Shown here one piece after another: positions 33,600 through 44,367 of a DNA stretch of 64,000 nt. Position numbers and translations under genes: made by a program. The stretch comes from Rhyacophila brunnea (lineage: Eukaryota; Arthropoda; Insecta; Trichoptera; Rhyacophilidae), in contig JAGYXB010000830.1 of assembly GCA_022495005.1 (NCBI GenBank), positions 84,405 to 148,404 of the forward strand, read 5' to 3'. The notes under the pieces were generated by a model. That model saw only the letters and a list, made by a program, of their open reading frames with translations. It did not search any database and was not told the origin of the DNA. How positions within the stretch are numbered: the stretch's first letter is position 1; each line of letters starts with the position of its first letter.

Positions 33600-35645
33600 A
33601 ATTGAGCAAGTTATGAGATTATAACACAATACACCTATTATGTTATAATTAATTATAACATAATAAGTTATAATTACCTGCACCCTTTCACACAACAGTG
33701 GCGTAGTTTCATTTAAGATTTGACATACATTGGCTCACACTTCAAAGGCTCGAATGGCTGCAAAAAGTAAATTGGAGCAAATCGTTATTATGATTGATAT
33801 CAATAGATGATGTAGATTGTCTTACTAAAATGAAGACTTGAAGTCAACAAACTGATTTTATCCATTAAAAGCAAGAAAATACACACCAAAGATGCCAAGG
33901 AGCTTGTGATCAAATAATCTTCTTTACCTGCATGATATGTGGTAACAAACAAAATAAATATCTATTACGATAACAGACGACTGTAAAAATTTCAAATATT
34001 ATAAAACAATATCCGTTTCTGGCACGATTACCCCTTGGACAAAATGCCCCCAGAAATTAATCCCCCGTATAAAAATAAAAACTTTTTAAATATACAAATT
34101 TTGGCACAACAAACAGCGGATAAAAAATCTATTATACACTGTTGGTATCATCACTGTGGTGTTTGATGTGTGGGTTATGGTGTTGAGGATGATGATGAAG
34201 AAGTCGAAGATGTATGCAGGAGCGAGTTTTATTTGCAGCGTAACGATCGGTACAATAGTATAAATACAATGACAGTACATATTATCTACTGAGATAGTTA
34301 CGAGCCAGGTACTTAGATTCGAGTGACATTTTGATAAATCATTATTCGTTATTTATAAAGTCAAAAGTAATACTTAAACATTATATTCCCGTACATAATT
34401 ATATTGAACGAGTCAGCGGTTTAAATACGAGTAGCTTGTGAATTTTATTTATTATTGCAGTCATAATATAATATGATACTATGGGAAAGGATTATTCGAC
34501 TAATTTTCCATTGCGATACCGTATTTCATATCGCCAATCAATCTGCTGATCCAGCCAAACAGTAAACTTGTTTACCGTTATTTGAGTCGCTGAGAAATTA
34601 TTATTGCGGCCGAATAATTTCATACATTAAACAAATTAAAAAAATTAAAATATGGAAAAAAAAAGTATACGTACACGTCCTAATATGCACACTTCAAAGA
34701 TTTCTTTTAAAATATTGTAATAAAATTATAACTCTAAATTCTCTTTAATACTATTATTTTAAATTATATTAAATCCTAACAATACCTATACACATTTAAG
34801 AAAAAAAAATCATTTGAAAATATGTACGTATTTTCTTTTATTATATTAATAATTGTGAATTCATGGTGGAAATGCATTTTATTATTAATAATTGTAATAA
34901 CAGAAGTTTTATGGTACTGATTCCCCTTTTTATTAATAACTGGACCGGTTTCGTCCGCCTCAAAGGAAAATTTGTGTTTTTATTAAAATTAATACTAATA
35001 TACGTATCGAAACCTATTGAAAATATTCTAATATATTTGTGTATCTATTGTTTTGTTATGTCAAGGTAACTAAATTATATTTAAAGAGTTTTTATTTTTA
35101 TATGAGGGGATTTCAAACAGGGGTTTTTTATCCTGGGGGTTATTGAAGGAGAGTAATGACCCGTGGAATTTTTGTCTTGTTACCCAATATCCGAATGATT
35201 AAATTTAGCTGTTTTTTTATATAAAATTTGTAAAAAGTATTTTTGTTATCTTGGTCCTTATGGTGTTACGGCCGAATCGTAGTAATATCGACCCGAGAGC
35301 TTATCTTGGAGGAAGTGATATCAAGTGTAATGAAGGCTCTATGAGTAAGCTCATAGCGTTCGAGAAGATTTAATAGCCTAATAGGAAGTACAGGATAAGA
35401 ACTCAATTGTTTAGCACTATGTAAGCATTTAAGTTTGCGACGTAATCGCGCTGTTGGCGGATATTTCACTAGTGAATCAGAGTCTTTAATAATAATCATT
35501 TTGCGTATTATTTTGTTATTTCTGTACATAATAGTTAACTATTTTAATTGGCTCTATAATGCGGTATAGAATTTGACCTCTTCTTGAGGATGTTTTCATA
35601 TAAATATTTTTAAGTGGAATAGTTGTATAACATTCGATCATCTAA
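33600..35645. other. Mostly featureless; shared motif at 34930-34968
   Basis: AT-rich. The GGACCGGTTTCGTCCGCCTC block at about 34943 is the inverse of the 26.65 kb motif. A minus-strand frame of 87 codons at 35266-35529 has no motif. GGACAAAATGCCCCCAGAAA at 34037 resembles an M2 end but has no partner. Confidence 0.4.
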
Positions 35646-35647
35646 AT

Positions 35648-36395
35648 CAGTGCTCTTAAACCTTTTAACACCCGCGGCCCGGTGAACATAAGAGAAATAT
35701 TTTGCGGACCGTTGTCAGCCAGAAATAATAACCATTATAGATAGAATTTTATTTATTAAATCTTATGTTTTAAAATTACAACTTTTGGTTAGTGTCACAT
35801 CTGCTGCTGCTTTGTGGTTGCAGCATTGTTTCTGAGAGACAAAGCGCTGCATTAACATCCATTCGATTTCTCTGTTTGGTTTTTATTATTGATATAGGAA
35901 AAATTCTTTTCATATAAATAAGAAATTGAAAAAATTACCAATAATCTGATCTTTATAATTATTCGGAGTTGGATATTCTTTATAAAGGGATATCAAAAAT
36001 TGAAACAATGATTGTATTTTATGTCTGGGCACCAGAGTGATATCAGAAGATAGCTCGATCAGCCTTTTTTCGAGGATCAAGTGCGCATGATTTAAAATCG
36101 TCCAAAAAGAGGTTAGAGGTCCGCCTTTACATAGATCTTAATTTTCAGAGAAATATGTATTAAAGTTTTCAGCTAACGCTTTTAAAAGTTGACTTATGAT
36201 ATTGAATATGACTTTCTGGTTAATATCAGCAGCATTCAAAAATTCTCCCAGCATTTCATCTAGTACGAATTCCCCGAATCGTGTAGCGATATAGTTGGTT
36301 GATAGCATGATGAAAGCTTTCGTGGACCTGTAGTAAAATCTTGCGAACCGGCGCCGGCCCGCGGACCACCGGTTGAATAGTGACTATTTCCAGTT
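35648..36395. mobile_element. Degraded hAT-like element with GCGGCCCGG ends
   Basis: CAGTGCTCTTAAACCTTTTA followed by CCCGCGGCCCGGTGAAC at the left is answered on the right by CCGGCCCGCGGACCACCGGT and TTGAATAGTG, an imperfect inverted pair common at hAT ends. A minus-strand coding-like stretch at about 36120-36340 (FGEFVLDEMLGEFLNAADIN) may be a transposase remnant, but no family was recognised. Confidence 0.45.
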
Positions 36396-36899
36396 TGGTT
36401 GATTTAAATAGGCACTCTAATAATTGATAATGATTTGCTGACCCAAAAGATTAATAAGTACGTAAACCATGGACAGATCTCTCACAGGTTTCCTATTAGC
36501 AAGTATGTTCGCCAAGGCGACACGATCTCCCCCAAATTATTCATAGCTACTCTGGAAGATCTATCTATTCAGGCTACTCTACTGGGAGAAGAGAAGAATC
36601 GCCATTAAAGGCGAATATCTCAGTTACCTACGTTTTGCAGATGGCATTGTTGTCTTTGCGAATGACCCAGCAGAGCTTTAGAACAGGGTGCAGGAGCTTG
36701 TAAATGAGGCCCACAAAGTAGGATTAAATATAAATGTTTACAAGACAATAGTAATGATAAACTGCTTTGCTGAACCAAAAGCGATCCTTATTAATTGCAT
36801 TCAAATGGAACGGGTCAACAACTACGTCTATCTCGGACAGAAAATGTCAATTATTGACGGATGTATATATGACGAAATCACCCGTGAGCAAAACTAGGT

Positions 36900-37404
36900 A
36901 CAAGTCGGTTTACGGGAAGCCGCGCCAATTTTCATGGCCGATTTTGGCAAAATTCATGAATTCATGAATAAAACCTAACCTGACCTAACCTAACTTAAGA
37001 CGATACATCAGTGAAACGGCAAATAATTTAAACTATGGGCGCGACGAAATTTTGGACTCGCTAGCAGTCTGAGAGCGAACGTCGAGGTGTCAATACGTCA
37101 ATTTGTTTCGTGATGGCGACGGGGGTATTAATTCTTAAATCGTGTAAAGATGACTAAAAACGTTACCCATTTACTTTAAAAAGAAAACATGTCAATCAAT
37201 ATATTATTATTGTTACTAATAGAACAATAAACAGAACATTAAATGGACGCATGATGGATTTATATGACAAATTATATTTCGGTCGGCATGCGTCATTTGC
37301 ACCTCAACTGAGATATAGCCTTAACCCAACCGAATCTAACAAATAATCCAGTATATCGGCTATTTTCAAAATTTGTTAGCCGCTGACTTCCCTTAAACCG
37401 ACAA
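36900..37404. mobile_element. TTAGG-core MITE inserted in the RTE remnant
   Basis: AAGTCGGTTTACGGGAAGCC at the left and the complement of CTTCCCTTAAACCGACAAG at the right form the ends. The interior (CCTAACCTGACCTAACCTAA, AATAATCCAGTATATCGGCT) is the core shared with the 10 kb and 54 kb elements, in reverse orientation. It is itself split by a TTAA element. Confidence 0.7.
36999..37320. mobile_element. TTAA-flanked MITE (piggyBac-like), copy 2
   Basis: Flanked by TTAA (36995-36998 and 37321-37324). Begins GACGATACATCAGTG and ends ACTGAGATATAGCC. Nearly the same sequence as 13992-14305. It is the innermost of three nested insertions here. Confidence 0.8.
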
Positions 37405-38281
37405 GAACTCAAAATGATATGGAGCGCATATAAGCAGGCATTTGCATAGTAGGCATAGTAGGTAGTACTTAAAACAAATACAACAACTACGAGTAGCGCA
37501 ACGTGGCATGGAAAAATGCATGTTTGGCATAAGGTAAAATAACCACAAAAGAAACCAATGGATTAGGAAGCAGACAAGAGTACATTATGTGATAGAAGTC
37601 GACAAGCTAATGAAATGGAAATGGGCCGGATATGTCATTTAGCAAGTGGATACCTGCTGGATAATTAATGCAGTCATACATCGGTACCCAACTCGTTGGA
37701 TCGACGAACACATAAAGTTTGACGTCTGTTTTGAGTGAGTGCTCTCACCTTTAAGCTATCACATATGATTCATGCGAATTACTCCGTATAACTACGTTTT
37801 AACTCAGGTATTTAAAATTTTCGCCAATCAAGATGCAATCTGTTTTGTGATCAATTAAAGTGTGAAATGAAATTATTTTTTATCCAATACTGAATATAGA
37901 TTATATACACAAGTTAGATTCTTTAATATAGAAACAAACATGAGTGTATGCATATTTTTCAGGAAAGCGAATTCCGGAAAATGTGAGTAAAATTTTATTA
38001 GCCAATATTTTAAATTGGTTCAGTAATCAAATCATTCAATTCACTGGAAAGGTTTTATTACATCGGCTTTCAAAATGAGTGCTTGGAAACAATATTATTT
38101 TTTTCATTGATCATTCATTTTCAGATTCAGATTCATACTTAAATAAACATAATTTAAATAAAAAAAATAAATAAAAAGAGTAATATTATTAGAAATGCCT
38201 ATTAATGCAGGTAATTCTATTACGTATACATACTAATGTATTTGAGAATTAATATTTTACGGTTTGAATGAAAAGTAAATG

Positions 38282-38405
38282 CAGGGCTCGAAATGGACCG
38301 GAACGCACCGGAGCGCCGTTCCGGTTCATAAAATCCACAAAATTATTGCTCCGTCATAAAATTATCGAGTGCTCCGGTTCGTAAAATTTTCCATTTCGAG
38401 CGCTG
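38282..38405. mobile_element. 124-bp hAT-like mini-MITE with perfect 8-bp TSD
   Basis: CAGGGCTCGAAATGGACCGG at the left and the complement of CCATTTCGAGCGCTG at the right are inverted ends. AGTAAATG flanks both sides (38274-38281 and 38406-38413). The interior repeats CTCCGGTTC-type motifs. It is one of the smallest elements in the window. Confidence 0.85.
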
Positions 38406-38469
38406 AGTAAATGACAATACTATAAGAATCTATCTGGTTTCTCTCTTACTACAATCAGAGAACAGGGAA

Positions 38470-38562
38470 CAAACACAATTTGAAAAACAATATGTGTACT
38501 TGCCCGACCCAGGATTCGAGTCTGGGACCCACGACATTATAAGTCTACGCTTAAGCCGCTAT
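38470..38562 (-). mobile_element. SINE head fragment
   Basis: On the minus strand AGCGGCTTAAGCGTAGACTT, TCGTGGGTCCCAGACTCGAA and the AGTACACATATTGTTTTTCA body of the tRNA-derived SINE. It is truncated in the body and joined to an M1 fragment at about 38563. Confidence 0.75.
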
Positions 38563-38569
38563 TTATGAA

Positions 38570-38717
38570 TAAAATTCTAAGTTTTCAACGCTAACCAACA
38601 AACACTATCTACACATTGCTGTTGTATTTCAATGAAAACAAATACGCTCGACTGACAAAGTTTAGTATGCACTATTTATGTCGGATCTTAACAGCTTGCC
38701 TTCACCCTTCGTCACTG
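38570..38717. mobile_element. Right end of M1 MITE (upstream recombination partner)
   Basis: Only the right part of M1 remains, ending CAGCTTGCCTTCACCCTTCG-TCACTG. Its end and right flank (AAATACCT) are copied at the end of the middle M1 at 42065, which makes it one parent of the duplication junction. Confidence 0.8.
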
Positions 38718-38793
38718 AAATACCTATATAATATACGATAGTACAGTACAATAATGACATTATAATATAACCAATGAAAAATTACGATCTTAC

Positions 38794-38867
38794 CTGGATA
38801 GATCATCAGGTGTTTTGACGTCCAGGAATGTATCCAAGAATCTTCTTAAGCCCTCATAGTCGATATC
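38794..38867 (-). CDS. Type I diacylglycerol kinase-like exon (recoverin-homology domain), copy 1
   Basis: On the minus strand the acceptor TTATTGTTTCAG precedes 74 bases that end at a consensus donor, CCAG|GTAAGA. In phase 0 the exon reads DIDYEGLRRFLDTFLDV then KTPDDLSR, with two bases left over. This resembles the part of the recoverin-homology domain preceding the EF hands in type I diacylglycerol kinases, which phosphorylate diacylglycerol to phosphatidic acid. There, an I-x-YEGF-x-x-F-(L/M) pattern is followed by an E/D-V-x-x-P helix. The exon is identical in copy 2. No other exon of this gene was identified in the window, so the gene symbol is left empty. Assignment rests on about 25 residues. 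Confidence 0.7.
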
Positions 38868-39319
38868 CTGAAACAATAAGAAAACAAAGATAAGTACCCA
38901 CATTATAAACACAAATAACATGCAACGGTAATAGCAGGGAATTCAGAAATAATGGGAACTGAAATACTTAACGGGTGTGGAGAAACAAGCAACCGATCTC
39001 GAGTGTGGAAAAATATGGGATGAACGTGAACACGTTCTGACAACTGCTCTCGTTTTATGCACTGACACTCATTCAATATCGGTGTATTTGAAATTATAAC
39101 ACACACTATTGCACGTCTATAATGTGTGTTTCATCTTTGTATAACACTTATATATTCTGTACTCATAAACTGTAGTGTATTGGGTTATAGCCGGATCAGA
39201 ATTACATTATTTTATTAATCTATTCTGTGACTATAATAAACCACTAGACCCAATTATAGTAGCGTATTAGTATCAGTGAAACACTCTGGCTTGAGAAACC
39301 TACAAAGATGTTTATAACC

Positions 39320-39567
39320 TACAGAATTATGTGTTCTTGTTCTGCTTTAAAAATTCTAAATCCAATATATTGTGTGAAATTGCTAAGGAGGCGTCTCATT
39401 TTAAGAAAGGCACTCCTTGCGATCTCAATTCTAGTTTTTATTTCCTGAGACTGGTCCCATTTCTCATTGGTTCGCTGTTAATTACAAAATTTGTGTTGGT
39501 GTCTGGTGTCGCTATTTTTGATACTAGTAATAGTTTTGTTTTATTGAGGTTCATTTTTAAACCATAA
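39320..39567 (-). pseudogene. RTE-like LINE RT fragment, unit 1
   Basis: The minus strand reads GLKMNLNKTKLLLVSK, then after a frameshift RIEIARSAFLKMRRLLSN and GFRIFKAEQEHIIL. This is the segment after the catalytic box of RTE-like reverse transcriptases (the LNKTK and the I-AR-AF-M--LL blocks). Only about 80 codons survive and stops interrupt it. Confidence 0.7.
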
Positions 39568-40138
39568 GAATTAATAATATAATAATTAATTAGATATTCT
39601 AGATTATAAAAATCCATATATAAAGTTTTATTTTGTTATGAAAATACGATTGGCATTTTTATTATAAAAATATTATGACGGGTTTCTCTTTCAACAGAAA
39701 AAAAAACTCTTTTTCTAAACAGAACTGTCAACATGACAGAATTCAAATATAGAATCCATTCAAAAGTTATAAAAATAGAGATGTCCCCTGTAACATCTTA
39801 ATCGACATTCGACCGCTAGATTCACCCCATCCCAACGAATAATAAGCGATGACGTTTCTTTTGCGGATTCAAATATTGGGTTATGTCTATAAGCCCTCTG
39901 CGACCTTTGAACTTTTCGGTGTCGTTTGCGAGAGTGGGAAAGCGAGAACGCCACTCGCTTATCGTTGGCCACCGGGGAGGGGGTAGATAACAGGGAGATT
40001 TAGTTTTTTTTTTATTTCAACTAGGTATCTACTTAAAGGGATTAGGCACTGCTGTGTTGACATTGAAAAAAAAAACAATTATCGGTAAACTGTCACGCAT
40101 AATACTGACAAACTGGAAGATTGTGTAGGTACTTTATA

Positions 40139-40942
40139 CAGTGATGTCCCTAGACAAAATGCCGCCCCCAGATAGTGCCAACATGCCGCCACATTTTTTT
40201 TATACAGTATTTTTTATCATCTTTTCATGACTCCAATATCTAAGCAATGGATACATTACTAACAAGATAATATACCACTAAATCTAATTCTAAATCACCC
40301 ACGGTGGCCGCGCGGCTTAAGCGTTGGACTATAACGCCGTGGGTCCTAGGTTCGAATCTTGGGTCTGGCAAGTACACATGTTGTTTTTCAATTTGTGTCT
40401 GTCAGGGTATGGACCTAATATGTTGAGCAAGTGGCTGACATCCATTTCTCGTAAAAAAAATCTGTTAATACAAACCTCTACTCTGTGGAGGCCCATATGA
40501 TCTTATTTAGATCGGACACGGTCGGAAGAAAGAAGAAAGAAATCTAATATAAATGCGATCTCTGCTTCAATAGATAATATTGCGAGTCTACGGCTTCAGA
40601 TAGGTACATTTAAAAATACACCTGACCACTTCCTAAACTCGCGAGCGGCATGTTTGGATAAATTTTAAATTAGGTATGCACTGTTCTCGAAGAACGTAAC
40701 GTCTAAGGACAGCGGAAGTAAACTAGACATCGCGAACCCGACAAAAAATATTGCCCCGTTGAAACTTTTATAGTATCCTTTGTTTCCAACCAGTGAGCTT
40801 ATTTTTTTAATGGAAAGATATTTTCGTTATTACTACGTAAATATTTATACATATACCTAATGATTCTCCTCGATTTGCCGCTCTTTGGGTAACTACCAAC
40901 CCCAGCGACGCTCAATCGGCCTACCCCCACAGGACGTCACTG
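40139..40942. mobile_element. M2 hAT-like element with perfect 8-bp TSD, unit 1
   Basis: The ends CAGTGATGTCCCTAGACAAA and the complement of ACAGGACGTCACTG are flanked by ACTTTATA on both sides (40131-40138 and 40943-40950). A SINE is inserted at about 40295-40540. Without it the element is near 550 bp. No transposase frame. Confidence 0.85.
40295..40540 (+). mobile_element. tRNA-derived SINE, most complete copy, unit 1
   Basis: The head CACCCACGGTGGCCGCGCGG, TTAAGCGTTGGACTATAACG and box-B-like GGTTCGAATC derive from a tRNA. The body has GTTGAGCAAGTGGCTGACAT, and the tail ends ATCGGACACGGTCGG plus GAAA repeats. Near-identical 14-15 bp flanks (AATCTAATTCTAAAT and AATCTAATATAAAT) look like its target duplication. 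About 245 bp, a normal SINE length. Confidence 0.9.
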
Positions 40943-41019
40943 ACTTTATAAATATATTATATTCTATCCTTTTATGCTTACATTGCATTTTATTTCATTT
41001 TATATTACGGTTAAAAGTG

Positions 41020-41406
41020 CGTATCCGGAAATTTGTACGTAAACAGTTCACCGCAGGACACTTATTCGTGCGCCGCAGTACGTGAAACATGAGTTCGTGT
41101 AACATTTAATCAAATGACGAGTTCTTCGTTGAACATTTCACCGTGGAGTATATTTGTACGTATGCTACAATATGTGGCAAATTTTATGAGATGTCTTGAC
41201 TAGGTTAGGTTAGGTTAGGGTTAATCTAATTGGAACAGTACTATTTGCAAACTATCGCAGCATTTTGTACAAATGTATTACACGGTGAAATGTTCAACGA
41301 AGAACTCGTCATTTGATAAAATGTTATACGAACTCATGTTTCACGCACTGCGGCGCACGAATAAGTGTCCCACGATGAACTGCATACGTACAACTTACAT
41401 GTAACC
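41020..41406. mobile_element. Mutator-like MITE, 387 bp, 9-bp TSD, unit 1
   Basis: Inverted arms of about 130-150 bp begin CGTATCCGGAAATTTGTACG and end with the complement-like CTTACATGTAACC. TTAAAAGTG flanks both sides (41011-41019 and 41407-41415), a perfect 9-bp duplication, as expected for Mutator-type elements with long arms. The centre has GGTTAGGTTAGGTTAGGG; unit 2 has one pentamer fewer. Confidence 0.85.
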
Positions 41407-41466
41407 TTAAAAGTGATGTTACTTTTATACTTCCACGTCATACGTGGCGTTGAAGAATGTTGGTGT

Positions 41467-42065
41467 CAGGAGTGTAGGGTGGAGGTAGGTGGTTAAGATC
41501 TGCCATAAATAATAGTAAACATTAAACTTTGTTAGTCATACATATTCGTTTTTATTGAACTAAGGTTACAATTTACAGATGGTATTGATTAGTTTTTAAA
41601 AATCAATTAAATACTGCCTAACTAAACCATACTAGTTTTGGTTTATTTTTGGCGATACGACAAAATTGTGCACACTTTTTCATTGATACTTATTAATTGT
41701 TTTCGTTGGATTAAGAATACATATTACCCATACTGTTGGTTCATTTTTTTTTTAAATTAATTAAACTCTGCCTAAACCAAACTATAATATGTAGATACAA
41801 AATATTATTCTATCTATAAAATATCCAAAGTAATATATAATTAAATTGCATAATTTTAGATATTGTATAGATAAACGAGTATTTTTTTTGAATATTATCT
41901 ATTATGGTTTGGTTTTCGCAGGGTTTAATTGAATTTTAAAAACTAACCAACACCATTTGTAGGTTGTCGTATTATTTCAATGAAAATAAATACGTATGAC
42001 TGACAAAGGTTAGTGTGCACTATTTATGGCGGATCTTAACAGCTTGCCTTCACCCTTCGTCACTG
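41467..42065. mobile_element. Chimeric M1 MITE at the duplication junction
   Basis: Its left part and left flank (GTTGGTGT, 41459-41466) are those of the M1 copy at 44810-45408. From about 42044 its end (CAGCTTGCCTTCACCC... TCACTG) and right flank AAATACCT are those of the M1 end at 38717. The switch lies within the 14 shared bases 42030-42043. Confidence 0.9.
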
Positions 42066-42141
42066 AAATACCTATATAATATACGATAGTAAAGTACAAT
42101 AATGACATTATAATATAACCAATGAAAAATTTCGATCTTAC

Positions 42142-42215
42142 CTGGATAGATCATCAGGTGTTTTGACGTCCAGGAATGTATCCAAGAATCTTCTTAAGCC
42201 CTCATAGTCGATATC
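42142..42215 (-). CDS. Type I diacylglycerol kinase-like exon, copy 2
   Basis: Identical to the 38794-38867 exon over all 74 bases, with the same acceptor and donor. Because 74 is not a multiple of three, a transcript using both copies would shift frame; only one at a time keeps the reading frame. This copy is upstream of the other in the direction of the gene. Confidence 0.7.
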
Positions 42216-42667
42216 CTGAAACAATAAGAAAACAAAGATAAGTACCCACATTATAAACACAAATAACATGCAACGGTAATAGCAGGGAATTCAGAAATAA
42301 TGGGAACTGAAATACTTAACGGGTGTGGAGAAACAAGCAACCGATCTCGAGTGTGGAAAAATATGGGATGAACGTGAACACGTTCTGACAACTGCTCTCG
42401 TTTTATGCACTGACACTCATTCAATATCGGTGTATTTGAAATTATAACACACACTATTGCACGTCTATAATGTGTGTTTCATCTTTGTATAACACTTATA
42501 TATTCTGTACTCATAAACTGTAGTGTATTGGGTTATAGCCGGATCAGAATTACATTATTTTATTAATCTATTCTGTGACTATAATAAACCACTAGACCCA
42601 ATTATAGTAGCGTATTAGTATCAGTGAAACACTCTGGCTTGAGAAACCTACAAAGATGTTTATAACC

Positions 42668-42915
42668 TACAGAATTATGTGTTCTTGTTCTGCTTTAAAA
42701 ATTCTAAATCCAATATATTGTGTGAAATTGCTAAGGAGGCGTCTCATTTTAAGAAAGGCACTCCTTGCGATCTCAATTCTAGTTTTTATTTCCTGAGACT
42801 GGTCCCATTTCTCATTGGTTCGCTGTTAATTACAAAATTTGTGTTGGTGTCTGGTGTCGCTATTTTTGATACTAGTAATAGTTTTGTTTTATTGAGGTTC
42901 ATTTTTAAACCATAA
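42668..42915 (-). pseudogene. RTE-like LINE RT fragment, unit 2
   Basis: Duplicate of the unit 1 fragment, with the same frameshift and stops. Confidence 0.7.
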
Positions 42916-43486
42916 GAATTAATAATATAATAATTAATTAGATATTCTAGATTATAAAAATCCATATATAAAGTTTTATTTTGTTATGAAAATACGATTG
43001 GCATTTTTATTATAAAAATATTATGACGGGTTTCTCTTTCAACAGAAAAAAAAACTCTTTTTCTAAACAGAACTGTCAACATGACAGAATTCAAATATAG
43101 AATCCATTCAAAAGTTATAAAAATAGAGATGTCCCCTGTAACATCTTAATCGACATTCGACCGCTAGATTCACCCCATCCCAACGAATAATAAGCGATGA
43201 CGTTTCTTTTGCGGATTCAAATATTGGGTTATGTCTATAAGCCCTCTGCGACCTTTGAACTTTTCGGTGTCGTTTGCGAGAGTGGGAAAGCGAGAACGCC
43301 ACTCGCTTATCGTTGGCCACCGGGGAGGGGGTAGATAACAGGGAGATTTAGTTTTTTTTTTATTTCAACTAGGTATCTACTTAAAGGGATTAGGCACTGC
43401 TGTGTTGACATTGAAAAAAAAAACAATTATCGGTAAACTGTCACGCATAATACTGACAAACTGGAAGATTGTGTAGGTACTTTATA

Positions 43487-44290
43487 CAGTGATGTCCCTA
43501 GACAAAATGCCGCCCCCAGATAGTGCCAACATGCCGCCACATTTTTTTTATACAGTATTTTTTATCATCTTTTCATGACTCCAATATCTAAGCAATGGAT
43601 ACATTACTAACAAGATAATATACCACTAAATCTAATTCTAAATCACCCACGGTGGCCGCGCGGCTTAAGCGTTGGACTATAACGCCGTGGGTCCTAGGTT
43701 CGAATCTTGGGTCTGGCAAGTACACATGTTGTTTTTCAATTTGTGTCTGTCAGGGTATGGACCTAATATGTTGAGCAAGTGGCTGACATCCATTTCTCGT
43801 AAAAAAAATCTGTTAATACAAACCTCTACTCTGTGGAGGCCCATATGATCTTATTTAGATCGGACACGGTCGGAAGAAAGAAGAAAGAAATCTAATATAA
43901 ATGCGATCTCTGCTTCAATAGATAATATTGCGAGTCTACGGCTTCAGATAGGTACATTTAAAAATACACCTGACCACTCCCTAAACTCGCGAGCGGCATG
44001 TTTGGATAAATTTTAAATTAGGTATGCACTGTTCTCGAAGAACGTAACGTCTAAGGACAGCGGAAGTAAACTAGACATCGCGAACCCGACAAAAAATATT
44101 GCCCCGTTGAAACTTTTATAGTATCCTTTGTTTCCAACCAGTGAGCTTATTTTTTTAATGGAAAGATATTTTCGTTATTACTACGTAAATATTTATACAT
44201 ATACCTAATGATTCTCCTCGATTTGCCGCTCTTTGGGTAACTACCAACCCCAGCGACGCTCAATCGGCCTACCCCCACAGGACGTCACTG
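43487..44290. mobile_element. M2 hAT-like element, unit 2
   Basis: Duplicate of 40139-40942 with the same ACTTTATA flanks and the same inserted SINE. Confidence 0.85.
43643..43888 (+). mobile_element. tRNA-derived SINE, unit 2
   Basis: Copy of the unit 1 SINE created by the tandem duplication rather than by a new insertion. Confidence 0.9.
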
Positions 44291-44367
44291 ACTTTATAAA
44301 TATATTATATTCTATCCTTTTATGCTTACATTGCATTTTATTTCATTTTATATTACGGTTAAAAGTG

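Larger units (their letters stand above)
36470..37725 (+). pseudogene. RTE-like LINE split by a nested MITE pair
   Basis: The left part (36470-36895) reads an RT segment: a VRQGDTISPKLFIATLEDL-like block, then LRFADG where the catalytic FADD is expected, ending QMERVNNYVYLGQKM and YDEITREQN. The right part (37405-37725) resumes with KMIWSAYKQAFA, then AQRGMEKCMFGI and W-W-P blocks. A 505-bp MITE complex lies exactly between. Frameshifts and stops occur throughout, and the second catalytic Asp is lost. Confidence 0.8.
38682..42029. repeat. Tandem duplication, unit 1 (3348 bp)
   Basis: Direct repeat with 42030-45372. The offset is 3348 bp until about 41200 and 3343 bp after, because unit 2 lacks one TTAGG pentamer. 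By eye only a handful of single-base differences exist in over 3.3 kb. The unit holds the kinase exon, a LINE RT fragment, an M2 element with a SINE inside, a Mutator-like MITE and most of an M1 MITE. Confidence 0.95.

Noticed and set aside
26640..34968. AGGCGGACGAAAYCGGTCC motif pair as a second hammerhead family
   Set aside because: The CUGANGA box is not preserved in either copy and no stem II can be drawn; kept only as a shared repeat.
38903..39106. Paired open frames repeated in both duplication units (for example 38903-39106 and 42251-42454) as a duplicated small gene
   Set aside because: They are duplicated because the whole 3.3 kb is duplicated; they lack motifs, and one overlaps a dispersed repeat also present at 49.6-50.1 kb.
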